DNA of 32,195 bases from Selenomonadaceae bacterium (GTDB lineage Bacteria > Bacillota > Negativicutes > Selenomonadales > Selenomonadaceae), in assembly GCA_016280345.1 (NCBI GenBank), contig JAEEGN010000108.1, positions 1 to 32,195 of the forward strand, in the 5' to 3' direction. Positions within the stretch are counted from its first letter, which is position 1; each line of letters starts with the position of its first letter. A program made the position numbers and the translations under genes. Of this stretch, positions 17,015 to 26,337 are shown one piece after another. Below the pieces are notes generated by a model. It was given only the letters and a program-made list of their open reading frames with translations. It was not told where the DNA came from and ran no database searches.

Positions 17015-18015
17015 CGGCACAGGAAAGCGCAGGCGAGAGCGCCCGGGAAGTCCGGGAGCGAAAGCGGCATGAGATTTTCAGCCAGGAAGCGCTGGACAAG
17101 ATGCGCTCCCCGGAAAAACTTGACACGATGATCCTGATCACAACCCCCATAACGTGGATGGGCTTGATCGCGGTGGCGGTAATGGTCCTCGCCGTGCTCA
17201 TCTGGTCGATATTCGGCTCCTTCACGGTGAAGGCCGACGGCATGGGCATGATCATGGATCCCAGCGGCGTCGCAACGGTGGCGTCCCTTTCCTCGGGAAC
17301 GGTGGACGAACTCTACGTCCATCCAGGCGAGCGGGTAACGCAGGGGGCGCGTATTGCCCATATCACCCAGGCGCAGCAGGAAGCCAGCACGCGCATGGCG
17401 CAGTACGCGCCGGAGCTCGCCACCAGCGCTCGTGAGGCAGCGGCCCGCGTGCATGAGTTTGACTCCTATCGTTACCAGCAGGACGTGACCGAATACATCC
17501 GCGCCACCCATGACGGCATTGTGGACGAGATATTCATCAACAAGGGCAGCATCGTGGGCAGCGGCATGACCGTCTGCACCCTTCGGATCATGGACGGGCG
17601 CAGCGAACTGCAGGGCGTCCTGTATATTCCGGTGGAAAAGGGCAAGCGCGTGGAGCCGGGCATGACGATTCAGCTTGCGCCCAACGGTGTGGACGTTTCC
17701 CAGTCGGGAAGCTTGATCGGCACGGTTCGCTCGGTGTCCCAGTACCCGGTTTCGCTGCAGGCGATCCAGAAGAGCCTGGCCAACGATCATCTGGCCCAAT
17801 GGATCGTTCAGGCGCAACAGAGCGCTGTGATGGAGATCAACTTCGACCTGGTGCGGGACGACTCCAACCCCTCCGGTTTTCTCTGGACTTCCAGCGTGGG
17901 CGAGCACAAGCCTGTCACGGCGGGTAGCTTCTGCACCGGGTCCATCATCATCGAACGCCAACCCCCAATCCAGAAAGTCTTCTATAAGTTGAGCCAGTGG
18001 CTGAGGAGCAGGTGA
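17011..18015 (+). CDS. NHLM-type HlyD family secretion protein, exporter copy 2
   Basis: Paralogue of 9124-10080, 334 residues. It has a longer charged start (about 16 residues more) before 'DKMRSPEKLDTMILIT', one membrane segment (about 47-70), and the conserved 'PVEKGKRVEPGMTIQLAPNG' block. The C-terminus 'IQKVFYKLSQWLRSR' is nearly identical to the end of copy 1 ('IEKVFYKISQWLRSR'), which suggests this tail contacts a shared partner. The start overlaps the adaptor stop. The peptidase transporter follows after four bases, closer than in copy 1. Confidence 0.9.
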   Translation: MTAQESAGESAREVRERKRHEIFSQEALDKMRSPEKLDTMILITTPITWMGLIAVAVMVLAVLIWSIFGSFTVKADGMGMIMDPSGVATVASLSSGTVDELYVHPGERVTQGARIAHITQAQQEASTRMAQYAPELATSAREAAARVHEFDSYRYQQDVTEYIRATHDGIVDEIFINKGSIVGSGMTVCTLRIMDGRSELQGVLYIPVEKGKRVEPGMTIQLAPNGVDVSQSGSLIGTVRSVSQYPVSLQAIQKSLANDHLAQWIVQAQQSAVMEINFDLVRDDSNPSGFLWTSSVGEHKPVTAGSFCTGSIIIERQPPIQKVFYKLSQWLRSR

Positions 18016-18019
18016 GCGC

Positions 18020-20239
18020 ATGTCTTTATGGGATAAAATTGAGGGCATGTTCACCAGGGACGTCACGCGTGTCAAAGTGCCGACGATACTCCAGATGGAA
18101 GCGACGGAGTGCGGCGCCGCGTCCCTTGCGATGGTGCTTGCCCATTTCGGTATGTGGGTGCCCCTCGAAAAACTCCGGGCGGAGTGCGGCGTTAACCGCG
18201 ACGGCTCCAAGGCGAGCAACATCGTCCGGTGCGCCTCGTCCCGTCATTGTGACGCCCAGGGCTTCCAGCTCGGCATCGACGAGCTGCTGGACGCGGTGGG
18301 CGAAGGGCTGTTCCCACTGATCATCCATTGGGAATTCAATCATTTCGTGGTATTGGAAGGCATTGTCGACGATACGGCCTATCTGAACGACCCTGCCATG
18401 GGCCGCCGTACCGTGCCGGTGAAAGAGCTTCGCACCTCCTATACGGGCGTCGCGGTCTCTGTCTCGCCCGGCGAAGGCTTCCAGAAGGAAGGCGAGCGTT
18501 ACAACGTCTTTAAGGACATCATGTCCAAGCTAATGGAAGACAAATGGGTCGCGCTTTACATCCTGATCCTGGAATTTTGCGCCATCATCCCCGGTCTTGC
18601 CTCGCCGGTCATGAGCCAGATATTCATGGACGAGATTCTGACGGGTAAGCATCGGGAATGGATGTTCAACTTCTGTATCGCCATGGTGGCCTCCTTCCTG
18701 CTGTCCGGCCTCATGGGCTGGCTGCGGGCCGTGGTGCTGACCCGTTGGCAGACGAAGCTGACGCTGGCCGATTCGTCGAGCTATTTCTGGCACCTTCTGC
18801 GGCTGCCAATGCAGTTCTTCCATCAGCGGTTCGCGGCGGAAGTCGCGGGCCGCGTCGGATTCAACGCCGACATCGCCGGCGTCTTGTCCGGACCAGCGGC
18901 CACGGCCGTGCTGGACCTCCTGGTGGCTATCTTCTACCTGTTGCTACTGTTGCAGTATAACGTGACGCTGACGTTGATCGGCGTGGCCTTCTGCTCGGTG
19001 GAGATTATCATGTTCTTCGCCATGCGACGGAAGCTGACCGACCTCAATATGCGTATCCAGCAGGACTCGGGCAAAGCCTACGGCGTTTCCATGAACGGCC
19101 TTCGCATGATTGAGACCATCAAGGCGAACGGTGACGAAGCCGATTTCTTCACGAAATGGGCGGGCTACCAGACGCGGGTGCTCTCCGCTTCGCAGGAAAC
19201 GACCCTCTGGTCCATGTCCGTGAACCTCCTGCCGACACTTCTTTCCGGCGTCAACAGCGCCCTGATCATGACTATCGGCGGCTTCTCCATCATGGACGGC
19301 ACGCTGACCGCCGGTATGTTCACGGCGTTCCAGCAGCTCATGGGTAGCTTCCAGGCGCCGGTGAACGCGCTGGTGGGCCTCGGCTCGACGCTGCAGACCA
19401 CCGAGATGCAGATGCAGCGACTGAACGACGTGCGCCGCTATGAGATGGACAGCCTGAACTTCCCCTCGGAAGAGGAAGAAGCGAAGAAATCTTTCCCGCG
19501 CAGCCGCCTGTCCGGCGACGTGACGCTGACGGACGTTTCCTTCGGCTACAGCCCGCTGGAAGCGCCGCTCCTTTCCGGTTTCAACCTGCACGCGGCGCCT
19601 GGTGACTGGATCGCCGTCGTCGGTGCCTCCGGCAGCGGCAAATCCACGCTGGCGAAGATTGTCACGGGGCTCTACGAGGAGTGGAACGGTACCGTGGCCT
19701 TTGACGGCGTGCCGCGGCGCGAGCTGCCGCGCACCGTTGTCATTAATTCTTTGGCGGCGGTGGATCAGGACATCACCATGATTTCGGGAACCGTGGCGGA
19801 AAATATCGCCCTGTTCGACAGCTCCGTGCGCCGTCAGGACATTCAGCAGGCGGCCATGGACGCCTGCATTCACGACGACATCATGCTGCTTCCCGGCGGC
19901 TACGATGCGCAGGTCGCCGAGGGCGGCATGAACTTCTCCGGCGGCCAGCGGCAACGCCTGGAAATTGCCCGCGCCCTGGCGACGAACCCGGCGATCCTCG
20001 TCCTCGACGAGGCTACCAGTGCGCTCGATCCGCTGACCGAGAAAACCGTCCTCGACAATATCCGCCACCGCGGCTGTACCTGCCTGATCGTGGCCCATCG
20101 CCTCTCCACCATCCGTGACTGCGACGAGATCATCATGCTCGACCACGGGCATATCGTGGAGCGTGGCACCCATGTGGACATGATGGCCCATGACGGTCCG
20201 TACAAGATGCTCATTGAGGAACAGGAGGCCATGCGATGA
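18020..20239 (+). CDS. NHLM-type peptidase-containing ABC transporter (C39), exporter copy 2
   Basis: Paralogue of 10154-12388, 739 residues, with the complete C39 triad (C31 in 'TECGAASLAMVL', H108 in 'FNHFVVLEG', D124 in 'LNDPAMG'). The stretch between the triad residues differs most between copies ('HCDAQGFQLGIDELLDAVGE' here), so the leader-binding groove may have changed. ATPase motifs are intact: Walker A 'GASGSGKST' (535-543), 'FSGGQRQRLEIARAL', Walker B 'ILVLDEATSALD'. ATG at 18020 has AGGAG about 12 bases upstream. It overlaps the next gene by four bases. Both peptidases look active, so neither copy is an obvious relic. Confidence 0.94.
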   Translation: MSLWDKIEGMFTRDVTRVKVPTILQMEATECGAASLAMVLAHFGMWVPLEKLRAECGVNRDGSKASNIVRCASSRHCDAQGFQLGIDELLDAVGEGLFPLIIHWEFNHFVVLEGIVDDTAYLNDPAMGRRTVPVKELRTSYTGVAVSVSPGEGFQKEGERYNVFKDIMSKLMEDKWVALYILILEFCAIIPGLASPVMSQIFMDEILTGKHREWMFNFCIAMVASFLLSGLMGWLRAVVLTRWQTKLTLADSSSYFWHLLRLPMQFFHQRFAAEVAGRVGFNADIAGVLSGPAATAVLDLLVAIFYLLLLLQYNVTLTLIGVAFCSVEIIMFFAMRRKLTDLNMRIQQDSGKAYGVSMNGLRMIETIKANGDEADFFTKWAGYQTRVLSASQETTLWSMSVNLLPTLLSGVNSALIMTIGGFSIMDGTLTAGMFTAFQQLMGSFQAPVNALVGLGSTLQTTEMQMQRLNDVRRYEMDSLNFPSEEEEAKKSFPRSRLSGDVTLTDVSFGYSPLEAPLLSGFNLHAAPGDWIAVVGASGSGKSTLAKIVTGLYEEWNGTVAFDGVPRRELPRTVVINSLAAVDQDITMISGTVAENIALFDSSVRRQDIQQAAMDACIHDDIMLLPGGYDAQVAEGGMNFSGGQRQRLEIARALATNPAILVLDEATSALDPLTEKTVLDNIRHRGCTCLIVAHRLSTIRDCDEIIMLDHGHIVERGTHVDMMAHDGPYKMLIEEQEAMR

Positions 20240-22974
20240 ACGAGGAAATGACCATGAACAGCGCCGAAGATGTGCAGCTTCGTGCCGGCAAGCGTTTCCT
20301 CCTGGAGAGCGAGGACGCCTACGTCGAAATCGTGTCCGGCGTCGTGGAGGCTTACGCCGTCACCAAGGGCGACGTGTCCTTTCGACGGACGTTCCTGGCG
20401 GGCTTTGAGGCGGGAGATGCCGTTTTCCCCGCCATGGACGAATTCGAGCAGATCGACGTGCAGATCTACGTCATTGAGGACGCCGTCCTGCGCGTAGTGC
20501 CTTTCAGTAAGAAAACGGCGGAGGAACTGCAGCCGCTGATGAAAGCCTGGCTCTCCCGGCTGGTGGAACTTCCCTGGATGCGCATCATCGCCGACCAGGG
20601 CGATGACATCCTGCAGAAATGGCGGCAGGGCACGGCGCTCAAAGAGGGCTCCAAAGATGAACTTCTCGAATCCTTCCGGGACAACGAGGGCATTTTCGCC
20701 ATGCTCCTGGGCGTGCATTTCGGCGCCGAGGACGGGCGCCTTTCCCAGCGGCTCGAAGTCCTCAAAAAGAGCAAGAAGATGTTGTTGGAAAACGGCGTCC
20801 GCAGCCTCCTGGGCGAAGAGCCTCTGTACGGGAACGCCGGCACCGTCATCAAGAAAGCGGCGGAGGACGCCACCTTCGTCGTGCAGCACGTGGCGAAAGC
20901 CCTGTCCATGCCCACCGACATCATCCATCTCTCGGCGGAGACCGCTTCCCATCTGGACGCCCCCACGATCCTGCGGCGCCTCGTCCAGAAGGGCAATATG
21001 CAGATGCGTGTCGTCAAGCTGCCTGAGGATTGGTACAAGAACGACGGTGGCGTGATGATCGCCCATTGGACGCCCCAGGGCTCGAAAGACAAGATCCTCA
21101 TGGCGCTGGTGCCGGAAAGCCCGGAAAAATACCGCGCCTATACGCCGAATCGCGCCGAGGGCTTCGAGGTTACCGAGGCCGTAGCGAAGGAAATCGATCC
21201 GGAAGCGTTTCTTTGCTATGCCGGATTCCCCGCCCGGGCGCTCAAGATGTGGGACCTCGTGAAGTTCATGTTCTTCCAGTGCTGGAAGGCCGACTATCGC
21301 ACGATCCTGCTCTGCAGCGTCTTCGCGGGCATGATCCCGCTGGCGACGCCGATCATCACCGAGACGATATTCCAGGACATCATCCCGATCCTCGACCGTC
21401 AGGGACTGGCCACCGTCACGCAGGCGCTGATGGTCACCAGCTTCACCACGGCGGCCCTTTCCATCGTGCGCTCCATCGCCGTCATGCGCATTTCGACCCA
21501 TATCGAGATCGCCGCCGAGGCGGCCATGTGGGGACGGCTGCTCACGATGCCGACGAAATTCTTCCGGAAGTTCACCACCGGTGAGCTGGCCAGCCGCATG
21601 GCGGGCATTGGCATAGCGAAAAGCCTTGCCTCCGGCGGATTCGTCGACTCGGTGTTCAGCTTCTTCTTCTCCTTCTGGAGCATCTTCCTGATGTGCTATT
21701 ACAGCTTCAAGCTGACCGCCGCCGCCATCGCCGTCTGGATCGTGTACTCCGCTTTCCAGGCCGCGGTCCTCAAGCGGACCCTTGACTTCCAGCGGAAGAT
21801 CATCGAATCCAGCAACAAGACGGCGGGCGTCATCCAGCAGATTTTCGCGGGTCTGGCGAAGTTCCGCGTGCAGGGCGCCGAAGAACAGGCCTACAGCCTT
21901 TGGACCAGAAACTTCGGCCGGAGCTGGAACCTGGGCCTGCAGCTCCGCTGGCAGCAGAACTACGTCGGCCTGATCTCCAGCCTCCAGCCCTTCGTGCTGA
22001 CGTTGATCCTCTACTGGATCGCCATCTACGGCATGGGCGAGGAAGGCAAGGGCGGCGGCATCACCTACGCCCAGTTCCTGGCCTTCAACTCCGCCTATTC
22101 GAGCTTCAACGGCGTCATGGGCGGCTTCCTTGGCTTCATCAGCCAGTACTTCGCCCTCCAGCCCCAGATCGAGAATCTCCGTCCCCTTCTGGAGGAGACG
22201 CCGGAGTCCAGCGGCGACCGGCAGGACGCCGGCAAACTCACCGGACAGCTGGCGGTTAACCATCTCTCCTTCGCCTATCCCGACCCGCAGACCGGCGAGC
22301 CGGGGCCGGAAGTCCTGCACGACGTCAGCTTCTCCGTCATGGCGGGCGAGAACGTCGCCATCGTCGGGCGCTCCGGCTGCGGCAAGAGCACTCTCGTGCG
22401 GCTGCTCCTGGGCTTCGAGGACCCGAAGGCCGGCTCCGTCACCTTTGACGGGCAGGACCTCGCCGACCTCTCCCTGCCCTCCGTGCGCTCCCAGATGGGC
22501 GTGGTGCTGCAGAACGGCCAGCTCATGACCGGGGACATCTACTCCAACATCATCGGCACCCGTCTCCTGTCCCAGGAAGACGCCTGGGAGGCGGCGGAGG
22601 CGGCGGGCATCGCCGACGACATCGCCATGATGCCGATGGGCATGCAGACCGTCATCAGCGAAGGCAGCTCCAACATCTCCGGCGGCCAGCGGCAGCGGCT
22701 CCTGATTGCCCGCGCCCTGGTGGCCAAGCCGGCCATCCTGATCTTCGACGAGGCCACCAGCGCCCTCGACAACCGTTCCCAGGCCATCGTCACCAAGAGC
22801 CTGGACGCGCTGAAGGCTACCCGCATCATCGTCGCCCACCGTCTTTCCACCATCCGGGGCTGCGACCGCATCATCGTTATGGATGCCGGTCGCGTCGCCG
22901 AGATGGGCAGCTTCGACGAGCTGATGGAAAAGGACGGCCTTTTCGCCAGCCTGGTGCGGCGGCAGGTCGCGTAA
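20236..22974 (+). CDS. NHLM-type ABC transporter with N-terminal sensor-like domain, exporter copy 2
   Basis: Paralogue of 12404-15130, 912 residues. The N-terminal domain is recognisable by 'LRAGKRFLLESEDAYVEIVS' (about 15-34), the membrane domain covers about 350-640, and the ATPase has Walker A 'GRSGCGKST' (711-719), 'ISGGQRQRLLIARAL', Walker B 'ILIFDEATSALD' and 'VAHRLSTIRGC'. 'PSVRSQMGVVLQNGQLMTGD' is identical in both copies, pointing to a fairly recent duplication or gene conversion of the ATPase part. ATG at 20236 lies within the ATGA overlap with the peptidase transporter; GGAGG lies upstream. TolC follows after 22 bases. Confidence 0.92.
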   Translation: MNEEMTMNSAEDVQLRAGKRFLLESEDAYVEIVSGVVEAYAVTKGDVSFRRTFLAGFEAGDAVFPAMDEFEQIDVQIYVIEDAVLRVVPFSKKTAEELQPLMKAWLSRLVELPWMRIIADQGDDILQKWRQGTALKEGSKDELLESFRDNEGIFAMLLGVHFGAEDGRLSQRLEVLKKSKKMLLENGVRSLLGEEPLYGNAGTVIKKAAEDATFVVQHVAKALSMPTDIIHLSAETASHLDAPTILRRLVQKGNMQMRVVKLPEDWYKNDGGVMIAHWTPQGSKDKILMALVPESPEKYRAYTPNRAEGFEVTEAVAKEIDPEAFLCYAGFPARALKMWDLVKFMFFQCWKADYRTILLCSVFAGMIPLATPIITETIFQDIIPILDRQGLATVTQALMVTSFTTAALSIVRSIAVMRISTHIEIAAEAAMWGRLLTMPTKFFRKFTTGELASRMAGIGIAKSLASGGFVDSVFSFFFSFWSIFLMCYYSFKLTAAAIAVWIVYSAFQAAVLKRTLDFQRKIIESSNKTAGVIQQIFAGLAKFRVQGAEEQAYSLWTRNFGRSWNLGLQLRWQQNYVGLISSLQPFVLTLILYWIAIYGMGEEGKGGGITYAQFLAFNSAYSSFNGVMGGFLGFISQYFALQPQIENLRPLLEETPESSGDRQDAGKLTGQLAVNHLSFAYPDPQTGEPGPEVLHDVSFSVMAGENVAIVGRSGCGKSTLVRLLLGFEDPKAGSVTFDGQDLADLSLPSVRSQMGVVLQNGQLMTGDIYSNIIGTRLLSQEDAWEAAEAAGIADDIAMMPMGMQTVISEGSSNISGGQRQRLLIARALVAKPAILIFDEATSALDNRSQAIVTKSLDALKATRIIVAHRLSTIRGCDRIIVMDAGRVAEMGSFDELMEKDGLFASLVRRQVA

Positions 22975-22996
22975 CGAATTCGAGGTGTATATTCCT

Positions 22997-24343
22997 ATGA
23001 AAAAGGAGCTTCTTCTGGCCGCGGCGCTTCTCGCTCTCTCCTGCGGGCAGGGCGACGCGGCCGTCCGGCTCTCCCTCGCCGAGAGCGTGGATATGGCGCT
23101 GGCCACCCACGAGAATATCGAGATGGCACAGGCGGCCCGCGACGCGGCGAAGTGGAACCTTTCCGCCGCGCGCCGCGCCACCGGCTTCAATCTCGGCTGG
23201 CAGTCCACCGCCAACCGCATCGGCGGCCGGTCCTACAAGAGTTATCGCCGTTCGTATGACGAGCAGGGCGGCGACCCTTACAACTACACGTTCAGCAACA
23301 GCTTCTCTCTGTCGCTGCCCCTCTATACCGGCGGGCGCCTTGAGAACAACATCGCCGCCAGCCGGCACGGCCTCTCCGCCGCCGACCTTACACTGGAAAG
23401 CACGCGGCAGAACGTGCGCTTCCAGGCGCTCCAGGCGTACTATGACCTCCTGCAGCAGCAGAACCTACGGAACGTCTCCCAGTCCGCCGTGAACATGGGG
23501 GTCGAGCAGCGCAACCTGATCCAGGTCCAGTTCGAGGAAGGCGCGGTGGCCTATGCTGACGTGCTGCAGATGGAAGTCCAGCTCGCCGATTACCGGCAGG
23601 GCCTCGTCAGCGCCGAGGGCAGCCTCGACGCGGCGCGGTACACCCTGGCCCGCGTTGTCGGCTTACCGAAGGAAACCGCCATCGAGCCCACCGACACCTT
23701 CACCTACGTACCCTTTCCCCATACCCTGCCCGAGTGCGAGGAATATGCCCTGACGCACCGGCCCGACGGCGCCGCCGCCGAGTGCCGCGTCAAACAGTAC
23801 GAGGCGGGCAAGAACGCCCAGAAAGCCGGCTGGCGGCCCTCCCTGCAGGGCGTCGCCAACAAGAACATCAGCGCCAACGACCCCTTCAAGAAAGAACGCA
23901 GCGACTCCTGGGACGCCGGCGTGGCCCTCTCCTGGACCCTCTATGACAACTTCGTGACCTCGGCCAACGTCAACGCCGCCAAAGCGCAGGAGATGCAGGC
24001 CCAGGCCCAGGCCGACGGCCTCTGGAATGACATTCGCCTCGAAACGAGGACGGCCTACGCCCAGATGAAAGCGGCGGAGGAAAACATCCGCTCCACCGAG
24101 CTTGCTGTCAGGCAGGCGGAGGAAAGCTACAAGATCGCCCAGATCCGTTACGAGGAAGGCGTGGACATCTTGCTGAGCGTCACCAACGCCCAGGAAAAGC
24201 TCACCCAGGCGCGCTCGAACTACTACAGCGCCCTCTACCAGTACAACCTCTACAAAGCGGCGCTGGAAAAGGCCATGGGCCTGCCTGTCGGCCTTGACGT
24301 GCCGGATTACATGATGAAAGTGGAAGGCGGCAGCAAGCGATGA
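22997..24343 (+). CDS. TolC family outer-membrane channel protein 1
   Basis: A 448-residue precursor with signal peptide (about 1-21, ending near GDAA) and two repeated outer-membrane-efflux halves rich in long helices. Visible family traits include 'SLAESVDMALATHENIEMAQ', 'PLYTGGRLENNI', 'VQFEEGAVAYADVLQMEVQL' and 'YEEGVDILLSVTNAQEKL'. It should form the trimeric channel through outer membrane and periplasm that takes cargo from the two adaptors. The start is ATG at 22997, with GAGGTG nine bases upstream; a GTG at 22985 overlaps that site. It overlaps the next TolC gene by four bases. Confidence 0.9.
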   Translation: MKKELLLAAALLALSCGQGDAAVRLSLAESVDMALATHENIEMAQAARDAAKWNLSAARRATGFNLGWQSTANRIGGRSYKSYRRSYDEQGGDPYNYTFSNSFSLSLPLYTGGRLENNIAASRHGLSAADLTLESTRQNVRFQALQAYYDLLQQQNLRNVSQSAVNMGVEQRNLIQVQFEEGAVAYADVLQMEVQLADYRQGLVSAEGSLDAARYTLARVVGLPKETAIEPTDTFTYVPFPHTLPECEEYALTHRPDGAAAECRVKQYEAGKNAQKAGWRPSLQGVANKNISANDPFKKERSDSWDAGVALSWTLYDNFVTSANVNAAKAQEMQAQAQADGLWNDIRLETRTAYAQMKAAEENIRSTELAVRQAEESYKIAQIRYEEGVDILLSVTNAQEKLTQARSNYYSALYQYNLYKAALEKAMGLPVGLDVPDYMMKVEGGSKR

Positions 24344-25824
24344 AAGCTACGATGAAAAAACCGTTGCTTGTCGCGGCGGCGTTCCTCGTCCTCGGCTTCG
24401 GCCGCGGCGCTGGGGCCACCCCGCTCTCCGTGGATGAGAGCGTTCGCATGGCCCTGGCCACCCATGAGGACATCCAGGCGGCCGAGGCGGCCAGAGACGC
24501 TGCTCGCTGGGACCTCTCATCCACCCGCCGCGCCACCGGCTTCAACTTCGCCTGGCGCTCCGAAGCGACGCACATCGGAGGCTCCGACTACGGATACTAC
24601 CAGAGCCGCTATCGGCACCGGGACGCCACCCCCGAAGACGACTACTGGAACTGGCTGATAAACATGTTTTACGGGCGTCAGAATGACCCCTATCAGTCCG
24701 CTTACACCAACTCCCTTTCGCTGCGTTTCCCCGTCTATACCGGCGGGCGTCAGGAAAACTCCATCGAGGCCGACCGCCAGGCGCTGAACGCCGCCGATCT
24801 CGCATTGGAAAACGCCCGGCAGGAAGTGCGCTTCCGGGCCCTCCAGGCGTACTATGACCTCCTGCAGCGGATAAACCTTCGGAACATATCGAAATCCGCT
24901 GTAGGCATGGCCGGATCGCAGTGCGCCCTGATCCGCGTCCACTTCCAGGAGGGCGCCGTGGCCTACGCCGACTTGCTGCAGATGGAAGTCCAGCTTGCCG
25001 ACTACCGGCAGAGCCTCATCAGCGCCGAGGGGCGGCTGGAAGCCGCGCGCTACACCCTGGCCCGCGTCGTCGGCCTGCAGCAGGACACGCCCATCGAGCC
25101 CACGGACGACCTCACCTACGTCCCCTTCCCGAAAACCCTGCCCGAATGTGAGGAATACGCCCTGACGCACCGGCCTGACGGTGCCGCCGCCGAGTGCCGC
25201 GTCCGGCAGTACGAAGCCAACAAGAACGCCCAGAAAGCCGACTGGCAGCCGACGATTCAGGCCATCGCCAACAAGAACGTCGTCTCCAACCAGCCCTTCG
25301 CCAAAGACCGGACCGAGACATGGGGCGTGGGACTCCAGCTTTCGTGGAGCGTATTCGACAACGGCGTCACCGCGGCCAAAGTCCACGCCGCCAAAGAGCA
25401 GGAGCTCGAGGCCCGGGCCGAAGCCGACAACCTGCGCAGCAACATCCTGCTGGAAACGCGCAACGCCTATGCCGAAATGAAAGCGGCCGAGAAGAACATC
25501 CGCGACACCCGGCGCGCCGTCCGACAGGCCGAAGAAAGCCTGAAGATCGCCCAGACCCGCTACGACGAAGGCGTGGACATCCTGCTGAGCGTCACCAAGG
25601 CCCAGGAGAAACTGAACACGGCGCGGTCAAACTACTACACCGCCTTGTATCGGTACAACCTCAACCGGGTGACATTGGAAAAAGCCATCGGCGTCCCCGT
25701 GGCCATTGACGTGCCGCTTTACATGGCTGCCGTCGAACAGGGGAAAAGCGCCAACGAAGCCATGAAAGAAGCGGCCCTCTCCCCGGCCGCCGGCGTAACG
25801 CCGGTAAGGGAAACGCGGGGGTAA
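24340..25824 (+). CDS. TolC family outer-membrane channel protein 2
   Basis: Tandem paralogue of the preceding gene, 494 residues with signal peptide. Identity is obvious along most of the length ('VPFPKTLPECEEYALTHRPD' against 'VPFPHTLPECEEYALTHRPD'). Two differences stand out: an extra aromatic-rich segment of about 20 residues near position 100-120 ('PEDDYWNWLINMFYGRQ') in the first hairpin region, probably in or near the membrane barrel, and an extra C-terminal tail of about 25 residues after 'IDVPLYMAAVEQ'. One channel per exporter copy, or a hetero-trimer, are both possible. It is followed by the GG-leader genes after 51 bases. Confidence 0.9.
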   Translation: MKATMKKPLLVAAAFLVLGFGRGAGATPLSVDESVRMALATHEDIQAAEAARDAARWDLSSTRRATGFNFAWRSEATHIGGSDYGYYQSRYRHRDATPEDDYWNWLINMFYGRQNDPYQSAYTNSLSLRFPVYTGGRQENSIEADRQALNAADLALENARQEVRFRALQAYYDLLQRINLRNISKSAVGMAGSQCALIRVHFQEGAVAYADLLQMEVQLADYRQSLISAEGRLEAARYTLARVVGLQQDTPIEPTDDLTYVPFPKTLPECEEYALTHRPDGAAAECRVRQYEANKNAQKADWQPTIQAIANKNVVSNQPFAKDRTETWGVGLQLSWSVFDNGVTAAKVHAAKEQELEARAEADNLRSNILLETRNAYAEMKAAEKNIRDTRRAVRQAEESLKIAQTRYDEGVDILLSVTKAQEKLNTARSNYYTALYRYNLNRVTLEKAIGVPVAIDVPLYMAAVEQGKSANEAMKEAALSPAAGVTPVRETRG

Positions 25825-25875
25825 CGTGGCAGCGGATAACCGGGCAGAGACAGAAATGTAAGGAGGTTTTTCATC

Positions 25876-25983
25876 ATGGACAGCAAGGAGCCGAGCGGTA
25901 CGAAGAAGATGAAAGAGAAGTTTGATGACCGGAAGATGACGGCGGACCAGCTCGAAGACGTCGCGGGCGGCACCAAGTGGTAG
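25876..25983 (+). CDS. Leader part of GG-leader protein 2, cut off by in-frame TAG
   Basis: Thirty-five codons: a 32-residue leader, 'GTKKMKEKFDDRKMTADQLE' then DVAGG, plus TKW, then TAG at 25981-25983. The leader aligns with those at 6957 and 29914 (M-K/R-K/E-x-F pattern, acidic residues, GG). AAGGAGG eight to nine bases before ATG 25876 is a strong start. The frame continues without shift into the next feature, whose residues match the cargo of protein 1. As it stands the leader would be made with only three residues behind GG. It is either a nonsense-mutated gene or a site of readthrough or restart. It is transcribed with the exporter genes, 51 bases after TolC 2. Confidence 0.8.
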   Translation: MDSKEPSGTKKMKEKFDDRKMTADQLEDVAGGTKW

Positions 25984-26253
25984 ATGATGATGGATAGCAA
26001 ATTCCTGAACTACATGCTGGGCGATAAAGTGTGCAGGCGCTGGAACGGAGAAGAAGTAGACTGGGAGGACAACTATCCCTACGTGTACATTCGGGACGCC
26101 TGGGAGAAAGTCGGCGTCAAGGCCAGTATGAGCGATCATATGGATGTACCTAACACTTACAGCATCGACGGTCGTCAGGTCACCCGGAGAGAAGCCTTCT
26201 TGCACGCGCAGAAGGTTCTGAACAAATTCGTGACGGACAGCGACTGGATGTAG
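25984..26253 (+). CDS. Cargo part of GG-leader protein 2, in frame after the TAG
   Basis: Eighty-nine codons starting ATGATGATG directly after the TAG. It aligns with the cargo of protein 1: 'SKFLNYMLGDKVC' with 'FRFLNVLLRGHPC' (same cysteine position), 'IRDAWEKVGVKAS' with 'LVRAWGSVGIEAK', 'IDGRQVTRREAFLHAQKVL' with 'ATGKEITRNEVFALAQQRV', and the SDW end. From GG to FLN there are ten positions in both genes if the TAG is counted as a residue, so no insertion or deletion separates them. No good ribosome-binding site precedes the ATG run; translation would need restart or suppression. Without a leader this part could not be exported by the C39 route. Confidence 0.7.
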   Translation: MMMDSKFLNYMLGDKVCRRWNGEEVDWEDNYPYVYIRDAWEKVGVKASMSDHMDVPNTYSIDGRQVTRREAFLHAQKVLNKFVTDSDWM

Positions 26254-26337
26254 CGGGAGAGGATTCCTTCCGGCGCGTCTCGCCATTCGATACGCCACCG
26301 GCATTTCTCAGTTGGTCGCCGACTGACAGGGAAATGA

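Noticed and set aside
19900..23220. 1106-codon minus-strand frame opposite the second ABC transporter
   Set aside because: Antisense shadow for the same reason; no ribosome-binding site or family features.
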